Shown here piece by piece: positions 1 through 5,866 of a DNA stretch of 7,144 nucleotides. The stretch comes from Flavobacteriales bacterium (GTDB lineage Bacteria; Bacteroidota; Bacteroidia; Flavobacteriales; UBA7430). The DNA is taken from positions 1 through 7,144 of the forward strand of contig JANXFM010000019.1 in the NCBI GenBank assembly GCA_024959975.1, read 5' to 3'. The number at the start of each line of letters is the position of its first letter. Position 1 is the first letter of the stretch. A program made the position numbers and the translations under genes. The notes beneath the pieces were generated by a model. The model was not told the origin of the DNA, did not search any database, and saw only the letters and a list, made by a program, of their open reading frames with translations.

Positions 1-246
1 TGGATTATTTGAGTGAAATGATACGGGAGACAGATCGTTTAAATAAAAAAGGTATTGCTTTTGTATGGGCTGATCGAATCCGTACTTCTTTTGAATAGCC
101 AAACGCATTTCCTCATGGTCCCTCTGCCCTAACATCATTCTTGAAGGATCGCCGGGAAGAATGGAGAACAAACAAAAAACCAAACTCGCCACACCCCACA
201 TAACAAGTAGGCTGTAAGCGAGTTTATATGCAATAGCTTTAAGCAA
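1..246 (-). CDS. ABC transporter permease, dipeptide/oligopeptide (DppB/OppB) type, N-terminal part only
   Basis: Only the first 82 codons are present; the gene runs off the left edge. The frame starts at TTG (244-246), two bases after the stop of the DoxX/MauE gene. It reads LLKAIAYKLAYSLLVM, a first membrane helix, followed by LPGDPSRMMLGQR and then YGFDQPIQKQYLFYLNDLSP. The LPGDP...MMLGQ block and the later 'GFDxPxxxQYxxYLxDLSP' pattern are typical of the N-terminal region of DppB/OppB inner-membrane permeases, which form half of a peptide or nickel import channel. Upstream in this frame there is no ATG or GTG before the overlap with the preceding gene, and the first internal ATG would cut into helix 1, so TTG is the likely start. 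It is probably co-transcribed with the two genes upstream. Substrate and partner subunits cannot be told from this fragment. Confidence 0.85.
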   Translation of the reverse strand, partial: MLKAIAYKLAYSLLVMWGVASLVFCLFSILPGDPSRMMLGQRDHEEMRLAIQKKYGFDQPIQKQYLFYLNDLSPVSFHSNNP

Positions 247-248
247 GT

Positions 249-1511
249 TTATCTTAAATATTGTTTGATTAGATCTTCAGAAGCCGGAAAGTCATTGTAA
301 TGCCATTTGGCAACGATGGTCCCCTCTTTCAACCATAACATACCCGGGTTAGAACGGACAATTGTTTTTAGGGTAGTTTCATCCGTAAAATAGAATGGAA
401 AGGAAATGTCGGCCTCTTTTTGAATAAGCTCCATTTGAGTTTCTGTGGTGGCAGACATAGCCGTCATGGTAACAGCTTCATCAGATAAAGCGTTGACGAT
501 CTCCGCTACTTTCCTCAAAGCTTCCCGATCAGATTCAGTTAGATCGTACATCACAAATAAAATCGCATCAGAGGCAGCCAAAACACTGTCGGTAACATCT
601 CCTAAAGTATCTGATTCAATAGAAAAGTCATGAATGGGTGGGTGATCTCCTTCTACAATTAATTTCGTTTCTCTATCAACAAAAACAGCACCATCAATTT
701 CCCAGGGCTTGTCTTTTGTTGCATATTCATTTACAATCCCGTCAACTTCGTATTTCCACACATCATCATACACATCTGCCTGCGCTCCTTCGGGAAGCGT
801 CATGCCTTCGGCAATGTTTTCCCCAACAGCATAAGCCCTAAAATCTCTAATAGGTAGATGCGAATCCGTATGATAGGTAAATGCAAAACATGTAACAAGG
901 GTTAATAGAGCCAGAGCCCATTCACGCTTTTCTTTCAGAATGAATTTATTTACCAATCTCACCAATAAGAAAAGTACTATTGTGAAATAAATCGGAAATA
1001 GCCAGCCTAACATGAAATAGGAGAATAAACCTACAAGCAATAAAGCAACCGGTAATATTTTCGAATTCTCTGCCCTGGTTTGATACTTGACTTTGTTACG
1101 GTACGTAAAAATGATAAATATCAAAATACTTAAGGCAACATCCTTAGCGAAAGATTCCCATGGAGTTAGTTTAATGGCATCACCAAAACACCCACAGTCC
1201 GTAACCTTATCGAAATAGGCTGAATAAAAAGTCAGTCCGTCAAAAAAGAGGATCATTAACAAAAGCGACCAGGCCGTTAAGCGCATCTTAGCTCCTACCA
1301 AAACAGAGAGTCCCAGCATAATTTCGGCAATGCATATAATTACCGCTAAGGAGTATGTGTACTCCGATAAAAATGGAATATCAAGTACGTCAGGCGCAAA
1401 ATATTCACCCAATTTAAAAGAAAATCCTACGGCATCATTTGCCTTTATTAAACCCGATACAATAAAAAGCGCACCGACAAGCGTGCGAGCTATGTTGTTA
1501 AGTTTTGTCAT
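249..1511 (-). CDS. DoxX/MauE-like membrane protein with exported C-terminal domain (BT_3928 family)
   Basis: This 420-residue protein has an N-terminal DoxX/MauE-type helical bundle, with helices near residues 8-24, 52-73, 79-99 and 121-137. More hydrophobic segments lie near 152-186 and 199-213, and a soluble part follows from about 217. A Cys-x-Cys motif (DCGCFGD, Cys106 and Cys108) sits just after helix 3, as in MauE-like proteins thought to pass reducing equivalents. The C-terminal part, about 310-420, looks thioredoxin-like (a strand AILFVMYDL, then helix, then PGMLWLKEG...W) but has no cysteine, so it cannot be a classic CxxC oxidoreductase. I recognise the architecture as the BT_3928 family of Bacteroidota, whose function is not established. 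The gene begins one base after the DUF1599 stop and ends two bases before the permease start, so the three are probably one operon. Redox or envelope function is inference. Confidence 0.85.
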   Translation of the reverse strand: MTKLNNIARTLVGALFIVSGLIKANDAVGFSFKLGEYFAPDVLDIPFLSEYTYSLAVIICIAEIMLGLSVLVGAKMRLTAWSLLLMILFFDGLTFYSAYFDKVTDCGCFGDAIKLTPWESFAKDVALSILIFIIFTYRNKVKYQTRAENSKILPVALLLVGLFSYFMLGWLFPIYFTIVLFLLVRLVNKFILKEKREWALALLTLVTCFAFTYHTDSHLPIRDFRAYAVGENIAEGMTLPEGAQADVYDDVWKYEVDGIVNEYATKDKPWEIDGAVFVDRETKLIVEGDHPPIHDFSIESDTLGDVTDSVLAASDAILFVMYDLTESDREALRKVAEIVNALSDEAVTMTAMSATTETQMELIQKEADISFPFYFTDETTLKTIVRSNPGMLWLKEGTIVAKWHYNDFPASEDLIKQYLR

Positions 1512-1512
1512 T

Positions 1513-2052
1513 TTATTCTAATTCTAAATGTATTAAAGCGAAGATGGCATAATTCACCATATCAAAATAGTTCGCATCTATTCCTTCGCTTACTAATGTT
1601 TTTCCTTTATTATCTTCAATCTGCTTAACGCGAAGTAATTTCTGAAGGATCAGATCCGTTAAAGAACTCACACGCATTTCTCGCCAGGCCTCACCATAGT
1701 CGTGGTTTTTGGCTTCCATCAGATCTTTCGATTCTTTAGCAAAGTGCAAATAGGCTTTCAAAGCTTCTTCCACATTCATATCAGCCTGCTCTGCAACACC
1801 TCTTTCAAGTTGAATTAAAGCCATAATGGAATAGTTAAGAATACCGATAAATTCAGACGCAATTCCTTCGTCTACCTTTTGTACTCCCTTGTTTTCTATG
1901 CTTCTGATCCGTTGTGCTTTAATGAAGATCTGATCGGTAAGTGACGGCAAACGCAATATGCGCCAGGCACTACCATAATCTTTCATTTTCTTCTCAAAAA
2001 GACTTGAGCTCTTTTCGATGACTTGATCGTATTGTTGTGAGGTTTTACCCAT
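1513..2052 (-). CDS. DUF1599 protein with two tandem copies of the domain
   Basis: This 179-residue soluble, mostly helical protein contains two clear copies of one module, residues 14-83 and 107-177. Each carries E-x-K-x-x-DYG-x-AWR (E20/K22/DYG25-27 and E113/K115/DYG118-120), then SLTD, a K/R-rich helix, I-E-x-(N)KG, EGI and a final NY-x-I-x-ALI-x-LE. By hand alignment 20 of the first 40 positions are identical. DUF1599 is, as I recall, the Pfam family also called nucleotide modification associated domain 1, and KNxDYG is seen in phage relatives; no reaction is established. The start is the ATG at 2050-2052, 77 bases from the divergent folP. It is first in a tight leftward operon with the DoxX/MauE gene. 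A role in nucleotide or pterin metabolism is suggested only by the family name and by folP next door. Confidence 0.85.
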   Translation of the reverse strand: MGKTSQQYDQVIEKSSSLFEKKMKDYGSAWRILRLPSLTDQIFIKAQRIRSIENKGVQKVDEGIASEFIGILNYSIMALIQLERGVAEQADMNVEEALKAYLHFAKESKDLMEAKNHDYGEAWREMRVSSLTDLILQKLLRVKQIEDNKGKTLVSEGIDANYFDMVNYAIFALIHLELE

Positions 2053-2057
2053 TAGAA

Positions 2058-2089
2058 TTGATTCTGTAGAAGAATTATTTTTACTTTTG
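2058..2089 (+). promoter_or_regulatory. Predicted promoter of folP-cdaA
   Basis: TACTTTTG at 2082-2089 matches the Bacteroidota -7 consensus TAnnTTTG exactly. A TTG at 2058-2060, 21 bases upstream, fits a partial -33 TTTG. Transcription would start near 2095, giving a leader of about 35 bases before the TTG start of folP. Confidence 0.6.
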
Positions 2090-2101
2090 ATGCTAAAGTA
2101 A
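2081..2101. repeat. Perfect 7-base inverted repeat in the divergent promoter
   Basis: TTACTTT (2081-2087) and AAAGTAA (2095-2101) are perfect inverted copies separated by seven bases. The left arm holds most of the -7 element for folP. The right arm, read on the other strand, gives TACTTTAG, one mismatch from a -7 element facing the DUF1599 gene. It may be simply a symmetric two-way promoter or also an operator. Confidence 0.6.
2093..2100 (-). promoter_or_regulatory. Candidate -7 element for the DUF1599-DoxX/MauE-permease operon
   Basis: The minus strand reads TACTTTAG, one mismatch from TAnnTTTG, placed about 40 bases before the DUF1599 ATG. No good -33 TTTG is found about 20 bases upstream of it, so the call rests on the -7 match and on the need for a leftward promoter here. 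Confidence 0.35.
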
Positions 2102-2129
2102 TGGTTTCTTGATTTAAAAAAAATATTCT

Positions 2130-2960
2130 TTGAAAAGAACGCTCAATTGCAAAGGAAAACCGATCGATCTAAGTGTCCCCAAGGTGATGGGGATCTTAAA
2201 TTTTACTCCTGATTCCTTTTATGATGAAAGTAGAACGAATACGGATAGCACTTTACTTAATAAGGTAGAAGCCATGCTTAACGATGGTGCTACATTTATT
2301 GATGTTGGCGCTTATTCATCGAGACCCGGTGCTCCATTTGTTTCTGAAGTAGTGGAAAGAGAAAGATTGATTCCGGCTCTTGAGATGATCCTTAAAGAAT
2401 TCCCTGAGGCCCTTATTTCGGTAGATACTTTTCGTTCAAAAATTGCATCTGAAGCTATTGATATGGGCGCTGCCCTGATTAATGACATTTCTGGCGGGGA
2501 TATGGATGAGAATATGTTTGATCTGGTCGCGGACAAACAAGTGCCTTACGTATTAATGCATATGAGAGGAACACCTCAGACCATGTCTTCTCTAAATAAG
2601 TACGATCATTTAATTTTAGATATTATTTCTGAACTTCAGATTAAAGTCAGAAAACTTCAGGAAAAAGGATTAAACGACATTATTCTCGATCCGGGTTTGG
2701 GATTTGCAAAGAACCTGGATCAAAACTATGAGATCGTTAAAGAGTTAAGATCATTTAAATGTTTAGATCATCCTTTACTCATAGGTGCTTCACGTAAATC
2801 AATGATAAATAAGTTGTTAGGGTGCGAACCTAAAGATGCGCTTAACGGAACAACAATCGTACATACGGTGAGTTTACTTAACGGAGCATCGATCCTAAGA
2901 GTACATGATATTAAAGAGGCTATCGAAGCCGTAAAAATTACTACCTTGTTAAAAAAATAA
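2130..2960 (+). CDS. folP: Dihydropteroate synthase
   Basis: FolP joins 6-hydroxymethyl-7,8-dihydropterin diphosphate to p-aminobenzoate to make dihydropteroate in folate synthesis, in the cytoplasm. The full TIM-barrel set of motifs is present in 276 residues: MGILNFTPDSF (20-30, with Asn24), DVGAYSSRPGA (58-68), SVDTFR (97-102, Asp99), INDISGG (117-123), PYVLMHMRGTP (139-149), ILDPGLGFAK (185-194, Asp187), IGASRKS (218-224, Lys223) and LRVHD (256-260, Arg257 and His259). The length is normal and no key residue is missing. The start is TTG at 2130: a stop lies in frame at 2115-2117, no ATG or GTG occurs between, and the first internal ATG (Met20) would remove the first strand. No Shine-Dalgarno sequence is seen. 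It is followed after three bases by cdaA and is divergent from the DUF1599 operon. Confidence 0.97.
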   Translation: MKRTLNCKGKPIDLSVPKVMGILNFTPDSFYDESRTNTDSTLLNKVEAMLNDGATFIDVGAYSSRPGAPFVSEVVERERLIPALEMILKEFPEALISVDTFRSKIASEAIDMGAALINDISGGDMDENMFDLVADKQVPYVLMHMRGTPQTMSSLNKYDHLILDIISELQIKVRKLQEKGLNDIILDPGLGFAKNLDQNYEIVKELRSFKCLDHPLLIGASRKSMINKLLGCEPKDALNGTTIVHTVSLLNGASILRVHDIKEAIEAVKITTLLKK

Positions 2961-2963
2961 AAT

Positions 2964-3737
2964 TTGGGATTTCTAGATCTAGACATATTCGATTTTCTTG
3001 ACATTCTTTTAGTTACCGCCCTACTTTATCAGTTGTATAAATTGGTTAAAGGAACTGTTGCGATTAAAATTTTCATTGGATTAGCTTCTACATACCTATT
3101 CTGGAAGCTCGTGGGAGCGCTTCAAATGGAATTACTTAGTGAGATCTTAGGTCAATTTATTGGCGTTGGTGTTTTAGCTATTATTATTGTATTCCAACAG
3201 GAAATAAGAAAGTTCTTATTAATGATAGGAACTACGAGTTTTCAAAACCAACAACACTTTTTTAAAAATATATTGAAGCCTAAAAAAGTTATCTCACTAA
3301 ATATTAACGACTTATTACTTGCGTGCAATAGTATGGCTCAGTCTAAAACTGGAGCTTTAATCATTATTACCAGAAATACCGAATTAGGTACTTTTGAACG
3401 TACCGGCGAAAAGATAAATGCCCGAGTAAGTAAAGGCTTAATAGAAAGTATATTTTTCAAAAACAGTCCTCTACATGATGGTGCGGCTATCATAAGTAAA
3501 AACACGATCGTTGCAGCCAGATGTGTTCTCCCGGTTTCAGATCAGGTTAATTTACCAATTCATATGGGGCTAAGACACCGGGCTGCGGCAAGTTTAACAG
3601 AAATGACAGATGCCTTGGCAATTACGGTATCGGAAGAAACCGGTAAAATTTCCTATTTAAAACAAGGTCGTCTAAAGGAAAATATAAACGCTGAGCATTT
3701 AGAGAAATTCCTAAAAAGAGACTTAAAAAATAGTTAA
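2964..3737 (+). CDS. cdaA: Diadenylate cyclase CdaA (membrane-bound DAC domain protein)
   Basis: CdaA makes cyclic di-AMP from two ATP at the inner face of the membrane. The protein has 257 residues with three N-terminal membrane helices (about 11-27, 33-51 and 62-78), a VFQQEIRKFL linker (76-85) and a DisA_N/DAC domain. The two catalytic motifs are intact: SPLHDGAAII (168-177, DGA at 172-174) and GLRHRAAASLTEMTDA (202-217, RHR at 204-206), followed by AITVSEETGKIS (219-230). The start is TTG at 2964, only one codon past the folP stop in the same frame. The next Met (55) lies beyond the first two helices, so TTG must be used. Translation is probably coupled to folP. In Firmicutes cdaA sits with cdaR and glmM; neither is here. 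The stop codon overlaps that of the convergent pdxH. Confidence 0.96.
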   Translation: MGFLDLDIFDFLDILLVTALLYQLYKLVKGTVAIKIFIGLASTYLFWKLVGALQMELLSEILGQFIGVGVLAIIIVFQQEIRKFLLMIGTTSFQNQQHFFKNILKPKKVISLNINDLLLACNSMAQSKTGALIIITRNTELGTFERTGEKINARVSKGLIESIFFKNSPLHDGAAIISKNTIVAARCVLPVSDQVNLPIHMGLRHRAAASLTEMTDALAITVSEETGKISYLKQGRLKENINAEHLEKFLKRDLKNS

Positions 3738-4378
3738 GGAGCCAAACGCGAAATTTGCCAGGTTCCATCGATCAATTCATACAAAAACCGATCGTGTAAA
3801 CGCGATGTTCTGCCTTGCCAAAATTCAACTTTCACAGGTTTTAACACGTAACCGCCCCAATTTTCCGGTCTTGGGACTTTTTTATTTTCATATAACTTCT
3901 CCAACCGATTAACCTCTTGAATAAGGTCGTCTCTATTTTCAAGTTTATCGCTTTGATTTGATGCTACAGCTGAAATTTGGCTGGCACGTGGTCTTGAATA
4001 AAAATAACTATCAGAAATTACTGAATCCAACTTTTCTATTACCCCAGCAATACGGACCTGCTGCTCTAATTCCGACCAGAAAAAAGTCATCGATGCATTT
4101 GAGTTTGCCTCCATATCTTTTGCTTTGGCACTGTTGTAATTTGTGAAAAATGTAAAACCTGAATCCTCAACACCTTTTAATAATAAGACTCTGCCACTCG
4201 GAAACCCTTCACTGGAAACCGTTGACAACACCATAGCACTTGCTTCAATTACTTTAGAATCTAAAGCCTGATTAAACCATATTTTAAATTGCTGAACAGG
4301 GTCAGAATTCAAACCAATCTCACTAATGGAGTTTTTTGTATAATCAGTCCTTATATCTGCAATATTTTTTTTCATCAT
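3734..4378 (-). CDS. pdxH: Pyridoxine/pyridoxamine 5'-phosphate oxidase
   Basis: PdxH is an FMN enzyme that oxidises pyridoxine or pyridoxamine 5'-phosphate to pyridoxal 5'-phosphate, using oxygen. The 214-residue protein has the family's usual length and motifs: an N-terminal helix with DPVQQFKIWFNQA (26-38), SGRVLLLKG (61-69, Arg63 and Lys68 of the FMN site), FFTNYNSAKAKD (77-88), FFWSELEQQVRIAG (99-112), YFYSRPRASQISAVASNQS (125-143), PENWGGYVLKP (171-181), FWQGRTSRLHDR (186-197) and the C-terminal RLAP (211-214). Two ATG codons are adjacent (4376-4378 and 4373-4375); either could start. A promoter-like element lies just upstream. Its PLP product is needed by the class IV aminotransferase encoded downstream in this window, though the two genes are not co-transcribed. 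It is tail to tail with cdaA, sharing the bases TTAA for both stops. Confidence 0.97.
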   Translation of the reverse strand: MMKKNIADIRTDYTKNSISEIGLNSDPVQQFKIWFNQALDSKVIEASAMVLSTVSSEGFPSGRVLLLKGVEDSGFTFFTNYNSAKAKDMEANSNASMTFFWSELEQQVRIAGVIEKLDSVISDSYFYSRPRASQISAVASNQSDKLENRDDLIQEVNRLEKLYENKKVPRPENWGGYVLKPVKVEFWQGRTSRLHDRFLYELIDGTWQISRLAP

Positions 4379-4394
4379 AAACCTAATTTACAAA

Positions 4395-4425
4395 CAAAAG
4401 TACTTATAGAATTTGGAATCACACA
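4395..4425 (-). promoter_or_regulatory. Predicted promoter of pdxH
   Basis: On the minus strand TACTTTTG (4395-4402) is an exact TAnnTTTG -7 element, identical to that of folP. TGTG (4422-4425) lies 19 bases further upstream, one mismatch from the -33 TTTG. Transcription would begin about ten bases before the pdxH ATG. Confidence 0.6.
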
Positions 4426-4443
4426 TGATAAAGATTATATTTA
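4412..4443 (+). promoter_or_regulatory. Predicted promoter of the YqgE/AlgH gene
   Basis: TTTG at 4412-4415 is a perfect -33 element. TATATTTA at 4436-4443, after 20 bases, is one mismatch from TAnnTTTG. The start would be near 4450, 15-20 bases before the ATG. It overlaps the pdxH promoter back to back, so the polymerases may compete. Confidence 0.5.
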
Positions 4444-4466
4444 TTTAGAATTAGTCATAATGTTAG

Positions 4467-5030
4467 ATGAAGGTTTTAAGTAAATCGAATATTAAAAAAG
4501 GAAAAGTACTCATATCCCGCCCGTTGATAGACGATGATTTTTTCCACAACTCAGTTATTCTTTTAACAGAATACACTGAGGAGGGAGTTGTTGGTTTTAT
4601 TGTAAATAAACCGGTAGAGTTGAATATTAGTGACCTTATTACAGGGTTTCCAAAATTCGAAGCTAAGGTATACTATGGGGGTCCTGTGGCGTCCGACAAT
4701 CTATACTTCATCCATCGCGTACCGGATAAAATAGAAGGCAGTATTCATATTGTTGATGATTTATATTGGGGGGGTAATTTTGATCAAGTGACTACACTTG
4801 TTCGTGATGAGAAATTAAAAAGTGACGAGATTCGCTTCTTTTTGGGTTACTCTGGATGGGAAATGGATCAGCTTGACAGCGAGATTAATTCAAATTCGTG
4901 GATTGTGGATGAATTGGATAATTCTCTGTTTGAATGGGATCTAATTAAATTGTGGAAAAACCGCCTTAGTCAAAAAGGACAAAAATATAAAATATGGGCA
5001 GATGCTCCCGTAGATATCCGACTCAACTAA
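4467..5030 (+). CDS. YqgE/AlgH family protein (DUF179)
   Basis: This 187-residue soluble protein belongs to the YqgE/AlgH family. The family blocks are all visible: GKVLISRP (12-19), FFHNSVILL (25-33), EEGVVGFIVNKP (38-49), YYGGPV (69-74), WGGNF (101-105), FFLGYSGWEMDQLDSEI (124-140) and NSWIV (143-147). Length is normal for the family. The biochemical role is not established: the Pseudomonas homologue was named for alginate regulation, and the fold is known but no reaction is. The start is the ATG at 4467. An in-frame upstream alternative was not found worth choosing, and the family N-terminus fits this start. It is divergent from pdxH and overlaps the aminotransferase gene by four bases at the stop codons. 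Confidence 0.93.
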   Translation: MKVLSKSNIKKGKVLISRPLIDDDFFHNSVILLTEYTEEGVVGFIVNKPVELNISDLITGFPKFEAKVYYGGPVASDNLYFIHRVPDKIEGSIHIVDDLYWGGNFDQVTTLVRDEKLKSDEIRFFLGYSGWEMDQLDSEINSNSWIVDELDNSLFEWDLIKLWKNRLSQKGQKYKIWADAPVDIRLN

Positions 5031-5866
5031 GCATTTACCAGCCTTTGTAACTTATCGAAAATACCGGATGTGACTTCGTTCCTGTAGGTTTTATTTTTAT
5101 AAGCACTTACCCACTGAATTCCTCTTATAGAATTTGTGAGGAATATTTCGTCTGCCATGATAAGTTCAAAAGTCTTCATATTTTTCTCTTCAAGAGTATA
5201 TCCCCAAGAACTAGCGTTTTCAATAATTTGTTTTCTTACAATTCCGTCAACACAACCCGTACTCAATGCAGGTGTGTAGATACTCTTGCCAATTACTACA
5301 AAAATGTTTGATGCAGTAGTTTCACAAATATGAGATTCTGAATTTAGGATGATTGCCTCATCTAAGCCATTTTCATGAGCGTAAATAGACGACAACACGC
5401 TAATCATAGAGTTCGCTCCTTTAAAGTTAGATAAGGCTTGTTTGGGCTTTAAATGATCGTGAAACACATCGATCTCTAAACCTTTGTCATTTAAATATAA
5501 ATCGGACGACTGAAGTTTCTCTACCTCAATCAAGTATTCAAATGATCTGTCTGTGGGTCTATACAAGCCTCCATCTGCCCTATATATACACAGACGTACT
5601 CTGGCAGAATTTGAAGCTAATTTACAGGCCTCAATCGTTTTAATGATCTCATCTTCAAAAAACTCAATATTGAAATGTATAGGTATTTCCATTCTAAGAA
5701 TACAGGCACCTCCCATCATTCTAAAATAATGATCTTCCCAAAAAAGTAATTTACCATTTTGATAACGAATGGTCTCAAATAGTCGGTCACCATATAAAAA
5801 TGCTCTGTTTCCGGCTTTAAATAAAGTTTGATCTGCCGGGAAAAGAGTTCCGTTTAAATTTACCAT
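5027..5866 (-). CDS. Class IV PLP-dependent aminotransferase/lyase, PabC-like candidate
   Basis: This fold-type IV PLP enzyme of 279 residues has YGDRLFETIR (25-34), the PLP-binding lysine in NFKGANS (Lys149), and ICETTASNIF (180-189) with Glu182 facing the cofactor's pyridine nitrogen. TGCVDGIVR (203-211) and FLTNSIRGIQWV (242-253) follow. The family includes branched-chain aminotransferase (IlvE), D-amino acid transaminase and aminodeoxychorismate lyase (PabC, which makes p-aminobenzoate). The short length and the NS-x-RGI-x-x-V block suggest PabC-like, but sequence alone does not settle it. I chose the ATG at 5864-5866 rather than the TTG one codon upstream, because ATG overlaps the TGA of the preceding phosphatase gene as TGATG, the usual reinitiation arrangement. 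Its stop overlaps that of the convergent YqgE/AlgH gene. Confidence 0.9.
   Translation of the reverse strand: MVNLNGTLFPADQTLFKAGNRAFLYGDRLFETIRYQNGKLLFWEDHYFRMMGGACILRMEIPIHFNIEFFEDEIIKTIEACKLASNSARVRLCIYRADGGLYRPTDRSFEYLIEVEKLQSSDLYLNDKGLEIDVFHDHLKPKQALSNFKGANSMISVLSSIYAHENGLDEAIILNSESHICETTASNIFVVIGKSIYTPALSTGCVDGIVRKQIIENASSWGYTLEEKNMKTFELIMADEIFLTNSIRGIQWVSAYKNKTYRNEVTSGIFDKLQRLVNA

Noticed and set aside
445..841. Two plus-strand ORFs inside the DoxX/MauE gene
   Set aside because: They are antisense to a long coding frame with clear membrane and domain structure, and their translations show no family motif.
2312..3004. Minus-strand ORFs opposite folP and the cdaA start
   Set aside because: They lie opposite fully recognisable conserved genes and have no motif of their own.
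4409..4415. TAGAATTTG as a plus-strand -7 element for YqgE/AlgH
   Set aside because: The spacing is one base too long for TAnnTTTG, and its TTTG fits better as the -33 element of the downstream TATATTTA.
4289..4483. Plus-strand 64-codon ORF crossing the pdxH start and the pdxH/YqgE spacer
   Set aside because: It runs antisense into pdxH, covers both predicted promoters and overlaps the YqgE/AlgH start out of frame; no recognisable domain.
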